Below, in pieces: positions 35,222 to 43,232 of a stretch of 64,000 nucleotides of DNA. The number at the start of each line of letters is the position of its first letter. The stretch's first letter is position 1. The notes beneath the pieces are model-generated. The model saw nothing but the letters and a program-made list of their open reading frames with translations. It did no database searches and was not told the origin of the DNA. Position numbers and translations under genes: made by a program. The stretch comes from Promicromonospora iranensis (lineage in GTDB: Bacteria; Actinomycetota; Actinomycetes; Actinomycetales; Cellulomonadaceae): positions 1 to 64,000 of the forward strand of contig NZ_JAJQMN010000011.1 in the NCBI RefSeq assembly GCF_028994775.1, read 5' to 3'.

Positions 35222-35545
35222 ATGGCTGTCTTCGCGTTCTCCGTCGCCCCCATGACCGCAGGCGAGTCCGTCGCCGACCACGTTGCCGAGGCTGTCCGCA
35301 TCGTCCGGGAGTCAGGACTCCCGAACCGGACGACCTCGATGTTCACCGAGATCGAAGGGACCTGGGACCAGGTGATGCCCGTGATCCAGCGCGCCACCGA
35401 TGCCGTGTCGCGCGGCGGGCACCGGGTGTCGCTGGTGATCAAGGCCGATATCCGCCCGGGTGCGCCTGACGGTCAGATCACCAGCAAGATCACCCGGGTC
35501 GAGGAACGGCTCGCCGCCGAGGAGTCGGAGACCGGTCACTCCTGA
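35222..35545 (+). CDS. MTH1187-family thiamine-binding protein
   Basis: A 107-residue small ferredoxin-like-fold protein: VAFAFSVAP-type start (MAVFAFSVAPMT), SVADHVAEAVRIVRESGL, and TEIEGTWDQVMPVIQRA, all typical of the YqgV/MTH1187 family. CAGACT lies 6 nt before the ATG, so the mRNA may be leaderless. Its physiological role is unclear in general. Confidence 0.9.
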   Translation: MAVFAFSVAPMTAGESVADHVAEAVRIVRESGLPNRTTSMFTEIEGTWDQVMPVIQRATDAVSRGGHRVSLVIKADIRPGAPDGQITSKITRVEERLAAEESETGHS

Positions 35546-35556
35546 TCGCCGTGCTC

Positions 35557-35570
35557 GTGACAACTGTCAC
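35557..35570. promoter_or_regulatory. Palindromic operator candidate GTGACAACTGTCAC
   Basis: Six-base arms GTGACA/TGTCAC around AC, about 90 bp upstream of the RAMA-protein start and just after the thiamine-binding gene. The shape suits a dimeric regulator site; no matching regulator is known here. Confidence 0.4.
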
Positions 35571-35658
35571 GACACCTTCACCCCCGTGTTTCCGGTCTCC
35601 GGCCCCCGGCCTTTAGGCTAAGGCGGACCAATGCCGCAGGACCCCGGGAGATCACGAG

Positions 35659-37731
35659 ATGCCACTGTTCGAGGTCGACACCCAGCGGCCCCTCCTCGTG
35701 ACGTCCACGAACGGCGCGAACGGTTCGTCGGAACCAGGACTGAAGACCACCGCGAACCAGGTGGTCGACTCCCACATCGACGGGCTCCTCGGTGAAGAGG
35801 TGTTCCCGATCGCCCAGGGTTCCGGCCCGGACGAGCCGCACCTGCTGGCGCTCGACGCGTCAGGCTCGCCGGTCGTGGTGGAGCTGGTAGCGGACCTCGA
35901 CCGCGAGAACCTCGCCAAGGCACTCGACCACGCCGGAGCCGCCGGCCGGCTGACGCGGGCGGACCTCGCCGCGCGTTACAGCGGCGGCGCGAGCTCGTTC
36001 CAGCACGACGTCGCCGCCTTCTACGACAGCGTGCCGATCACGCGAACCCAGGGGAAGAACGGCGGCAGCGGCGCTCGGCTCATCATCATCTGCCAGAACG
36101 CGCCCGATGAGATCCTCAACGCCGTCGACTTCCTGCGGCAGCCCACGATGCCCGTCGAGGTGCTGAAGATGGGCGTCGTGAACTCGAGCGACGGCCGCAA
36201 GTTCCTCGACGTCTCGCCGCTCGTCGTGCACCTCCCGCCGGGCCTGCCCGCACCCAAGTCGGCGCCGATCGGCGGGACCATCACGGCCTCCATGGAGGGT
36301 TCCGTCAGCGGCTCGATGGACACGGGCGTCACCGGCGGGGTCGCCGGTGGTTCCGGGGCGCCCAAGGACGCCTTCGAGGAGGGCGTCAAGGTCGGTTACG
36401 CGCTCACCGGCAAGATGCCGGTCGTCGCGCAGGCGCCGCAGTCCCGCGCTCCGCAGGCCCCGCAGTCCCGCGCCGAGCGTGCCGCGCGGCAGGCGCCCGT
36501 CCGCGCCGAAAACCCGACGCCGCTCGCCGACAACCCGGTCTCCGGCCCGACCAACGCGGCGACAGGTCTGCGGTCGAGCCTCCGAGGTGGCGCTGCCCGC
36601 GGCAGCACGTCCGAGCGTTCCACGGCCGGCAACAAGTCCGAGCGGGTGGCGGGCACGCGCGCCGCGCGCCGCGCCCAGGCCGCCGCCACCTCCCCCGACG
36701 CCACGCAGGCACCCACGAACGGTCCCGGCGGCGGCAGCACGCCGAGCGCCCCGGTGTCCTCGGTGCGTCCCGGCGCGGAGTCCCGCCCGACGCCGAGCAC
36801 CCCGCCGCGGCTCGCGCCCAGCCGTTCCTCGCTCGGCGACGTCGCCGCACCGGCCGAGGCCGCCGCCGAGCCGCCGCCGTCCGTGCGTCGACGCTCGCGC
36901 ACCGACCGGTTCGCGGCGTCGGCCCAGCCTGACGGGCCGACGGCCTACCCGGCGTCGGGCCCGACGCCGTCCGCGGGGTCGGCCTACCCGCCGCCGCCCG
37001 TGCCGCAGCCGCAGCAGCCGCAGCCGGCGGAGGAGAACCTGTGGCAGCCGCCGTCGTACGACGACGCGCCCGCCTACCCCGGTGCGGACTCGAACCAGCC
37101 CGAGGACCTCGACATCACCCGGCCCCGCTACACCCAGGAGCCCGCCTACCGCGCGGAGTCCGGCTTCGCGCCCGCCCCGCAGCCGTACGGCTACACCCCT
37201 GAGCCGGCGGCCGGGTACGGCGACCAGAACGGCTACGGCTACGGCGAGCAGGCCGGGTACACGCCCTACGCGGACAACGTGGCCCCGGTGGTCACGGAGC
37301 CGAACCCCTGGGAGTCCGGCGGCTACATGGCCGGTCCCGACGACGGCTACGGGCAGACGGCGTTCGCCGCGGACCCGTACCCGTCGAGCGCCCCCGAGGC
37401 ACCGGCGCGCCCGGTGCCGCCGAGCGAGAGCATCCGGGCCAGCACCCCGATGCTGTTCGAGGAGGAGGACGACCCCGACCTGGAGGCGCTGGCCCGCAGC
37501 ATCGGCACGCCCACACGCATCGTGTGGTCGCGTCCGCGCCGCAACCAGCACTTCGAGGCGATGCTCCTGCCGGACGGTGCCATCGAGCTCGCTAACGGCG
37601 CTCGGTACCGCCACCCGGACTCGGCTGCCACGGCGGCCTCGGGCTCGTACACGGCCGACGGCTGGAGCGTGTGGCGCATCGGCGACACCGGCCCCACGCT
37701 CGTCGAGGAGTTCTCCCGCCGGTTCGCCTGA
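35659..37731 (+). CDS. RAMA-domain protein with degenerate PD-(D/E)XK-like N-terminus
   Basis: A 690-residue protein in three parts. Residues 30-185 resemble a PD-(D/E)XK nuclease fold (HLLALDASGSPVVVELVAD) with E47, D66 and E75 in place but valine where the catalytic lysine of ExK is expected. Residues 190-595 are a long Pro/Ala/Gly/Tyr-rich disordered region. Residues 600-690 (TRIVWSRPRRNQHFEAML, LANGARYRHPDSAATAA, ADGWSVWRI) match a RAMA domain, the proposed reader of modified DNA bases. GGGAG precedes the ATG. No methylase or nuclease gene is adjacent. Confidence 0.82.
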   Translation: MPLFEVDTQRPLLVTSTNGANGSSEPGLKTTANQVVDSHIDGLLGEEVFPIAQGSGPDEPHLLALDASGSPVVVELVADLDRENLAKALDHAGAAGRLTRADLAARYSGGASSFQHDVAAFYDSVPITRTQGKNGGSGARLIIICQNAPDEILNAVDFLRQPTMPVEVLKMGVVNSSDGRKFLDVSPLVVHLPPGLPAPKSAPIGGTITASMEGSVSGSMDTGVTGGVAGGSGAPKDAFEEGVKVGYALTGKMPVVAQAPQSRAPQAPQSRAERAARQAPVRAENPTPLADNPVSGPTNAATGLRSSLRGGAARGSTSERSTAGNKSERVAGTRAARRAQAAATSPDATQAPTNGPGGGSTPSAPVSSVRPGAESRPTPSTPPRLAPSRSSLGDVAAPAEAAAEPPPSVRRRSRTDRFAASAQPDGPTAYPASGPTPSAGSAYPPPPVPQPQQPQPAEENLWQPPSYDDAPAYPGADSNQPEDLDITRPRYTQEPAYRAESGFAPAPQPYGYTPEPAAGYGDQNGYGYGEQAGYTPYADNVAPVVTEPNPWESGGYMAGPDDGYGQTAFAADPYPSSAPEAPARPVPPSESIRASTPMLFEEEDDPDLEALARSIGTPTRIVWSRPRRNQHFEAMLLPDGAIELANGARYRHPDSAATAASGSYTADGWSVWRIGDTGPTLVEEFSRRFA

Positions 37732-37904
37732 GCCGAAGGTGCAGCGCAGGGTGCGGGCCGAGGAACGAGGCACGCGCCTGGAGCGGAACCGCAGGCTCAG
37801 GGGATACCCGTAGAGCCTGAGCCGAAGGCGCAGCGCAGGGTGCGGGCCCAGGAACGAGGCACACGCCTGGAGCGGAACCGCAGGCTCAGGCGACACCCGT
37901 AGAG
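37727..37904. repeat. Dispersed repeat family D, two tandem 89-bp copies
   Basis: Units 37727-37815 and 37816-37904 are nearly identical; each starts CCTGAGCCGAAGG, contains GGAACCGCAGGCTCAGG and ends ACCCGTAGAG. CCTGAGCC/GGCTCAGG makes an inverted repeat within each unit. The first unit overlaps the RAMA-gene stop and the array reaches almost to the LacI stop, so it fills a convergent gene gap. A degenerate copy lies at 17645-17696. Confidence 0.85.
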
Positions 37905-37911
37905 CCTGTGC

Positions 37912-38964
37912 TCAGCCCGACGCGCGCACCACGAGCTCGGGCATGAACGTCTCCGAGCCGCCCGCCGGCTCGCCGGCGGGCTCCTGGGCCTGCCGGAGGG
38001 CGGCCAGCAGGAGCCGCGCCATGGCCTCCGCCATGTCCTCGACGGGCTGACGCACCGTCGTCAGCGGTGGATGGGCCTGCGCGGCGACGCTCGAGTCGTC
38101 GAAGCCGACGACCGCGACGTCCCGCGGTACCTCCCGGCCCGCGGTGCGGAGCGCCGTCGAGACGCCGTCGGCCATGAGGTCGTTCGCGGCGAAGACGCCG
38201 TCGACGTCCGGCCTGGCGGCCAGCAGCGCCCGGACCGCGGCCTCGCCGCCCGGCCGGGTGAAGTCGGCGGTGACGACCTCGGGCTCTGGCAGCCCGGCGG
38301 CCCGCACCCCGTCCAGGAACCCCTGCAGCCGGGCGTGCCCGAACGGTGCGTCGGACGGCCCGGCGACCACGGCGAGCCGCGTGCGCCCGGACGAGGCGAG
38401 GTGCGCCGCGGCGAGCCGGCCGCCGGCGGCCTGATCCAGGTCGACCCAGGCGACCCCTGGGAGAGCGGTGCGGGTCGACAGCACCAGCGGTACGGAGAGC
38501 GCGGCGAGGCGCGCGGGCAACGGGTCCGCGGAGCTGGACGTGATGAGCAGCACCCCGTCGACGTGCCCCTGCCGCACGTATCGCACGACCTGGTCGTGCG
38601 CGGGCGGGTCGGCGGGGATGATCGCGAGGTGGATGTCGCGGGGGCGCAGCACCGTCTGTGCGCCGGCGGTCACCCGCCCCACGTAGGGGTCGGTGAAGAG
38701 CCGTTCGAGGAACGGCAGCGGCGAGCGCTGCTCGGGGGGTTCGGAGACCACGAGGGCCACTGATCCGGTGCGCCGCGTCACGAGCGACCGGGCGGCGAGG
38801 TTCGGCACGTAGCCGGTCTCCTCGATCGCCCGGCGCACCACCTCGACGATCTCCGGGTCGACGGTGGGCACCTCGTTGATCACCCGTGAAACGGTCGCGC
38901 GTGACACTCCCGCGACGGAGGCGACCGCCTCGAGAGTAGGCCGCCCGGACCCAGGATTCTGCAC
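37912..38964 (-). CDS. LacI-family transcriptional regulator
   Basis: A 350-residue LacI/GalR repressor: helix-turn-helix PTLEAVASVAGVSRATVSRV with hinge NLAARSLVTRRTG, then a periplasmic-binding-protein-like sensor with GHVDGVLLITSSS and DGVFAANDLMADG. The GTG at 38964 (VQNPGSGRPTLEAVA) places the helix at the normal distance from the start; further upstream codons run through the family B palindrome and are rejected. It probably represses the GH16 gene next to it, whose promoter carries a LacI-type operator. Confidence 0.92.
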   Translation of the reverse strand: MQNPGSGRPTLEAVASVAGVSRATVSRVINEVPTVDPEIVEVVRRAIEETGYVPNLAARSLVTRRTGSVALVVSEPPEQRSPLPFLERLFTDPYVGRVTAGAQTVLRPRDIHLAIIPADPPAHDQVVRYVRQGHVDGVLLITSSSADPLPARLAALSVPLVLSTRTALPGVAWVDLDQAAGGRLAAAHLASSGRTRLAVVAGPSDAPFGHARLQGFLDGVRAAGLPEPEVVTADFTRPGGEAAVRALLAARPDVDGVFAANDLMADGVSTALRTAGREVPRDVAVVGFDDSSVAAQAHPPLTTVRQPVEDMAEAMARLLLAALRQAQEPAGEPAGGSETFMPELVVRASG

Positions 38965-38982
38965 TCGCCCAGTTATACCCCT

Positions 38983-39047
38983 TCGTTGAGTGCTGGGTAT
39001 TTGTGGTTCTGCGGACTCGAGACCCACAAATACCCAGCACTCAACGA
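38983..39047. repeat. Palindrome family B copy 2 (possible terminator)
   Basis: 24-bp arms (38983-39006 and 39024-39047) sharing 20 identical bases, GTTGAGTGCTGGGTATTTGT, with copy 1 at 23922. It starts 10 bp past the GH16 stop and ends 19 bp before the LacI start, so it would terminate GH16 transcription before lacI. Confidence 0.8.
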
Positions 39048-39056
39048 GGGCGGTGG

Positions 39057-40742
39057 TTACTGGTAGACGCGGACGTAGTCCACGAGCATCCTCGACGGGA
39101 ATGGGGTGGTGGCGTCCGGCGGTCCGGGCCAGTCACCGCCGACCGCGAGGTTGAGGATCATGTAGAAGTCGTGGTCGTAGACCCACGGCCCGCGCGTGGA
39201 CTCGACGGTGTCCCGGTCGGCGTAGAAGACGTCGCGACCGTCGAGGGAGAACTGGATGCCCTTGCTGTCCCACTCGGCCGCCCAGGTGTGGAAACCGTCC
39301 GAGATCTTCGAGCCGTCGGGCAGCGTGTACCCGCCGCCGTACCCACCGCCACCGTTGTACGCGGGGGCGTGCAGCGTCGAGTGGGCCCGTGTCGGGTCCT
39401 GGCCGATGAACTCCATGATGTCGATCTCGCCGTTGTACGGCCACGGGCGGCCGTCGAGGAAGTCGGAGCCCATCATCCAGAACGCCGGCCACAGGCCGCG
39501 GCCCTCGGGAACCTTCACCCGGGCCTCGAACCGGCCGTACTGGGTGTTGAACGTGCCCGACGTGTTCATGCGGTGCGACGTGTACTGCCGCCCGTCGCGG
39601 TCCTCGCGCCGCGCCTCGAGCACGAAGTTGCCCTGGCCGTCGTGGAACCCGTTGCCGCTGGGGGTGTAGACCTGCTGCTCGTTGTTCTGCGGCAGGCCGG
39701 GGTCGATGGTCCACCTCGAGGCGTTGGCGGGGGTGCCCGCCGCGCCGTCGAACTCGTCGCTCCACACCAGGTCGAGGTTCTCGAAGTCCGGGTCGGCGGG
39801 CTCTGCCGGGGGAGCGGTGGGCGCGCCACCGGTGCCGTAGACCTGGAACTCCCACAGCGAGTAGCCGTACGGGCCGCTCCGGTCGCGCATGTGCACGCGG
39901 ACGTGCCGGCCGTCGGCGTCGAGCGGGATGGTCTGCTTGAAGCCCGTGCCGCCGGTGGTGGTGTGCACGGTGCGCCAGGTCGTCCCGTTGTCGGAGACCT
40001 CGATGTCGAAGGCTGTGGCGAACGCCGGGTCCCACTGCAGCACGACGCTGCTGATGTGCGCGGCGGCACCGAGGTCGACGGCGATCCAGCCCTCGTCCAC
40101 CCAGCCGGTGTCGGGGTTGACGGCCCAGCGGCTGGCCGGGTCGAGGTCGAACGCCTTGTCGGGGCCGCAGAGCCAGCACGTGCCGTCGTTCTGCGAGCTG
40201 GAGGCGCTGCCCGCCTTGCCGTACGAGAGCAGCGTCGTGTCGCCGGGCTGCCCGGTGCCACCGGCGCCGAGCACCTGCAGCTCCCACAGGGAGACGCCCC
40301 ACTGCGTGGCGCGCTGCGTCACCCACAGGCGCAGGTAGCGTCCGCTCCCGTCGACGTCGAGGTTCTGGTCCCCGCCCGTGCCGGTGGTGGTCGAGTAGAG
40401 GGTGGACCAGGTGCTGGCGTCGTTCGAGACCTCGATCCGGAAGCCGGACGCGTACGCCGCCTCCCAGTCGAGCACCACCCGGTCGATGGCCTGGACGGAG
40501 CCCAGGTCCACACGGATCCACTGGTTGTCGGCGGCGGTGCTGGACCAGCGGGTGCCGGGGTCGCCGTCGACGGCGTTGGCTCCGCCGCTCCAGGTGAACT
40601 CGGTGCTGGACGTGGTGACGGGACGGCCCTGGGAGAGCGGCTCGGCGGCGGCCGTCGCCACCGGGAGCTGGGTGAGCGCACCCAGGGCGAGGAGGGACGC
40701 GGCGGAGGCCGCGGCCACGAGACAGCGGAGATGTTTGCGCAT
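39057..40742 (-). CDS. Secreted GH16 beta-glucanase with two discoidin-type domains
   Basis: A 561-residue exported enzyme, likely endo-1,3-beta-glucanase (laminarinase type). Signal peptide 1-31; two F5/8 type C (CBM32-like) domains at about 35-165 and 180-305, each with the YSLWELQV-like end strand; GH16 domain at about 320-561 with catalytic GEIDIMEFIG and WPAFWMMGSDF. The ATG at 40742 (MRKHLRCLVAAASAASLLAL) has GAAGGAG upstream. The exact glucan is inferred from the active-site type. Confidence 0.94.
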   Translation of the reverse strand: MRKHLRCLVAAASAASLLALGALTQLPVATAAAEPLSQGRPVTTSSTEFTWSGGANAVDGDPGTRWSSTAADNQWIRVDLGSVQAIDRVVLDWEAAYASGFRIEVSNDASTWSTLYSTTTGTGGDQNLDVDGSGRYLRLWVTQRATQWGVSLWELQVLGAGGTGQPGDTTLLSYGKAGSASSSQNDGTCWLCGPDKAFDLDPASRWAVNPDTGWVDEGWIAVDLGAAAHISSVVLQWDPAFATAFDIEVSDNGTTWRTVHTTTGGTGFKQTIPLDADGRHVRVHMRDRSGPYGYSLWEFQVYGTGGAPTAPPAEPADPDFENLDLVWSDEFDGAAGTPANASRWTIDPGLPQNNEQQVYTPSGNGFHDGQGNFVLEARREDRDGRQYTSHRMNTSGTFNTQYGRFEARVKVPEGRGLWPAFWMMGSDFLDGRPWPYNGEIDIMEFIGQDPTRAHSTLHAPAYNGGGGYGGGYTLPDGSKISDGFHTWAAEWDSKGIQFSLDGRDVFYADRDTVESTRGPWVYDHDFYMILNLAVGGDWPGPPDATTPFPSRMLVDYVRVYQ

Positions 40743-40784
40743 TTGACGTGCTCCTTCGAACGTCGGACGTGCACGGGGAAGAGC

Positions 40785-40800
40785 GAGAGAGCGCTCTCTC
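40785..40800 (-). promoter_or_regulatory. LacI-type operator at the GH16 promoter
   Basis: Perfect 16-bp palindrome GAGAGAGCGCTCTCTC with the central CG step typical of LacI/GalR operators. It lies 5 bp downstream of the -10 box and so covers the transcription start, a position that blocks initiation. Confidence 0.8.
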
Positions 40801-40804
40801 AGAC

Positions 40805-40834
40805 ACTGTCGCGGACCCGCCCGCCGAAGGTCAA
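40805..40834 (-). promoter_or_regulatory. Promoter of the GH16 glucanase gene
   Basis: Read on the minus strand: TTGACC (40834-40829), 18-nt spacer, GACAGT (40810-40805). Both hexamers are close to the housekeeping consensus. The operator follows immediately. Confidence 0.7.
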
Positions 40835-40851
40835 GGGTTTGCCCCGAACTC

Positions 40852-40869
40852 ACTGACAGATCTGTCAGT
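40852..40869. promoter_or_regulatory. 18-bp perfect palindrome ACTGACAGATCTGTCAGT
   Basis: Located 18 bp upstream of the GH16 -35 box, so it could bind an activator or a TetR-like repressor of that gene. It has no loop and is short, so it is an operator rather than a terminator. Confidence 0.5.
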
Positions 40870-40874
40870 AAAGG

Positions 40875-40912
40875 CCGGACGCTCAGGTCACCGCAGTGAC
40901 CTGAGCGTCCGG
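40875..40912. terminator. Hairpin terminator, family C copy 1
   Basis: 17-bp perfect arms CCGGACGCTCAGGTCAC and complement with the tetraloop CGCA. It follows the MDR dehydrogenase stop. A near match occurs at 48245-48276. T-tract is poor (CCTTTACT on the minus strand). Confidence 0.7.
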
Positions 40913-40931
40913 CACGGCATTGGCGGCGTGG

Positions 40932-41891
40932 TTAGGGGCGCACGACGACCTTGCCGAACTGGTCGCCCTGGTTCAGCCGCGCCAGCCCGTCGGCCGCCTG
41001 CGCGAGCGGCACCTCGGCGTCGATCACCGGGCGGACGCCGGTACGGGCGCAGAACCGGGCGAGCGCCCCGAGGTCCTCCCGCGAGCCCATGGTGACGCCC
41101 TGGACGCGGATCTCCTGGAAGAAGATCCGCGTCAGCTCCGCCGGAGGGGCGTCGCCGGACGTCGCGCCGCAGACCAGCACCGAGCCGCCCGGGCGCACCG
41201 AGCGGATCGAGTGCGCCCACGTCGCCTGACCCACCGACTCCAGCACGGCGTCGACCCGCGCGGGCAGCCGCGCACCGGTCTCGACGGCGCCGGCCGCGCC
41301 CAGCGCGACGGCCCGCTCCCGCTTCTCCGCGGAGCGCGATGTCACCCAGACCTCCAGGCCGGCCGCCGTACCGAGCATGATCGCGGCGGTCGCGAGGCCG
41401 CCACCGGCACCCTGCACCAGCACGCGGTCACCCGGTGCGAGCCCGCCTGCCGTGAAGAGCATGGAGTAGGCGGTGAGCCAGGCGGTCGGCAGGCACGCGG
41501 CCTCCTCGAACGACAGCTCGGCCGGCTTGGGCACGAGGTTCGCCGTCGGTACGGCCACCCGCTCGGCGAGGGTGCCGGGGTAGCGCTCCGAGAGGAGCGA
41601 CCGCGGTTCCTTCGGCCCGACGCCGTGGCCGTCGGCCCCGATGACGCCGTGCACGATCACCTCCGTGCCGTCCGGCGTCACCCCCGCGGCGTCGGTGCCG
41701 AGGATCATCGGCAGCTGCTGTTCCTTGAGGCCCACACCGCGCAGCGACCAGAGGTCGTGGTGGTTCAGGCTCGCGGCCCGGACGTCCACCGTGGTCCAGT
41801 GCTCGGTGGCTTCCGGTTCAGGGCGGTCACCCACCTCCAGGCCGTCGAGCGGGCTGTCCGGAGAGAAGCTGGTCACAGAGGCAGCAAGCAT
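40932..41891 (-). CDS. MDR-family dehydrogenase (zinc-independent, quinone oxidoreductase-like)
   Basis: A 319-residue medium-chain dehydrogenase/reductase. NAD(P)-binding motif VLVQGAGGGLATAAIML with VWVTSRS; N-terminal catalytic fold with SLNHHDLWSLRGVG. No structural-zinc cysteine cluster is visible. The substrate is unknown. Starts 9 bp after the beta-propeller gene ends on the same strand, so the two may be co-transcribed. Confidence 0.88.
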   Translation of the reverse strand: MLAASVTSFSPDSPLDGLEVGDRPEPEATEHWTTVDVRAASLNHHDLWSLRGVGLKEQQLPMILGTDAAGVTPDGTEVIVHGVIGADGHGVGPKEPRSLLSERYPGTLAERVAVPTANLVPKPAELSFEEAACLPTAWLTAYSMLFTAGGLAPGDRVLVQGAGGGLATAAIMLGTAAGLEVWVTSRSAEKRERAVALGAAGAVETGARLPARVDAVLESVGQATWAHSIRSVRPGGSVLVCGATSGDAPPAELTRIFFQEIRVQGVTMGSREDLGALARFCARTGVRPVIDAEVPLAQAADGLARLNQGDQFGKVVVRP

Positions 41892-41900
41892 CTGGCGACC

Positions 41901-43142
41901 CTAGCCGACGCCGGACCAGCCGGCAGGGACGGTACCCAGCCGCACCCGCTGCGGGTGGTCGCCCACCGGCACCGACGTGATCTTCTGCCCGGTCCCGAAG
42001 TCGATGGAGGTCACCTGGTCGGCACCCGACTCCGAGACCACGCACGCCTCGCCGTCACCGGTCACGGTGGACCAGTACGGCTTGTCGACGGCGACCGACG
42101 GGCCCTCCTCGAGCGTCGTCCGGTCCACCACCACGGCGTAGTCGTCCATCGTCCCGGCGACGCACAGGTGCTCGCCCGTCGGCTGCATGGTCAGGCCGTG
42201 GTGCCGTGAGTCGTTGACCATCTCGGTGCGTCGCCCGTCGAACACCCGCGGCAGCGTCTTGACCCGCGTGATGCGGTCGGTCGCCACGTCGTACTCCAGG
42301 AACCCGCCGAAGTACGACACCTGGAAGTAGAGCTTCGACTCGTCCGGGCTGAACGTGGCCGGGCGGACGGCGTCGGACAGGTGGTCCAGGCCGGCGTCGT
42401 CGAGCCGGTCGCGCATGTCGATCTCCCGCACCACCTCGAACGTCTCGGCGTCGGCCACCGTGATGACCCGGTCGCCCTTGAGGAAGTCGAGCGCCGGGTC
42501 GTCGAGGCTGTTGTTGACCTCACCGATCGACATGTTCCAGATCAGGCCGTCCGACGTGTAGACGTTCTCGTGCGGCTTGTCGCCGGTCGGGAACGATCCG
42601 GCCTCCGCGCCGGTCTCGATGTCCAGCACGTGCACCCGTTTGCCCGTCGACGCCGAGACCGCCACCTGGGTCCCGTCGGGCGACACGGCCATGTGGTCGG
42701 CGCGCAGGCCGGACACCGGGAACCGCCACTCGACCTCGCCGGTGGCGAGACTGATGGAGACGACGTCGGCGAAGCTCGGCCGGGACACCACCAGCGACGA
42801 GCCGTCGGGCGTGGTGTACATGTCGTCGGCGAACTGGTCGTGGCCCTCGCCCACGGTCTGACGGATGACCAGGAAGGCGGCCAGCCGGATCGGGTCGCGG
42901 TAGATCTCGCGCATCCGCTCCTCACGGTCGGGGACCACGTCGATCTCGCCGACCGGGGTGAGGTCGGGGCCCGAGGACAGCACCGAGGCCGTGCCGTCCC
43001 AGTTGTTGGCGACGAACAGGACGTCTTGCGGGGGCGGGTCGGCCTGCGACGGTCCGGCGACGGCGACGGCACCGGACGTCACGAGGCCCAGCGAGGCCAG
43101 GATCGAGAGAGCACGGATGGAGAGAGCACGGCGATGTGTCAC
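41901..43142 (-). CDS. Secreted YncE-like beta-propeller protein
   Basis: A 413-residue exported protein: signal peptide 1-35, then repeated beta-propeller blades, for example HMAVSPDGTQVAVSASTGKR, RPATFSPDESKLYFQVSYFG and GLTMQPTGEHLCVAG. No catalytic site is seen; such proteins bind or scaffold. GTG start with GAGGAG upstream; a 13-bp hairpin lies directly before this ribosome-binding site (43154-43191). Confidence 0.85.
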   Translation of the reverse strand: MTHRRALSIRALSILASLGLVTSGAVAVAGPSQADPPPQDVLFVANNWDGTASVLSSGPDLTPVGEIDVVPDREERMREIYRDPIRLAAFLVIRQTVGEGHDQFADDMYTTPDGSSLVVSRPSFADVVSISLATGEVEWRFPVSGLRADHMAVSPDGTQVAVSASTGKRVHVLDIETGAEAGSFPTGDKPHENVYTSDGLIWNMSIGEVNNSLDDPALDFLKGDRVITVADAETFEVVREIDMRDRLDDAGLDHLSDAVRPATFSPDESKLYFQVSYFGGFLEYDVATDRITRVKTLPRVFDGRRTEMVNDSRHHGLTMQPTGEHLCVAGTMDDYAVVVDRTTLEEGPSVAVDKPYWSTVTGDGEACVVSESGADQVTSIDFGTGQKITSVPVGDHPQRVRLGTVPAGWSGVG

Positions 43143-43153
43143 TGGACGCTCCT

Positions 43154-43191
43154 CTTCGTCGAGCTGATCGGCGATGACCAGCTCGACGAAG
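43154..43191 (-). promoter_or_regulatory. Leader hairpin upstream of the beta-propeller gene
   Basis: Arms CTTCGTCGAGCTG and complement with a 12-nt loop, ending a few bases before GAGGAG of the ribosome-binding site. It could modulate translation or act as an attenuator; nothing else proves a function. Confidence 0.45.
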
Positions 43192-43232
43192 GTTACTGGA
43201 GGTGAGTTCAGTAACGAAAGATCACCCGGTGG

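Noticed and set aside
37727-37904. Protein-coding gene in the 89-bp repeat array
   Set aside because: Frames through the array exist only as extensions of antisense shadow frames; the array lies between two convergent stops and behaves as a non-coding repeat.
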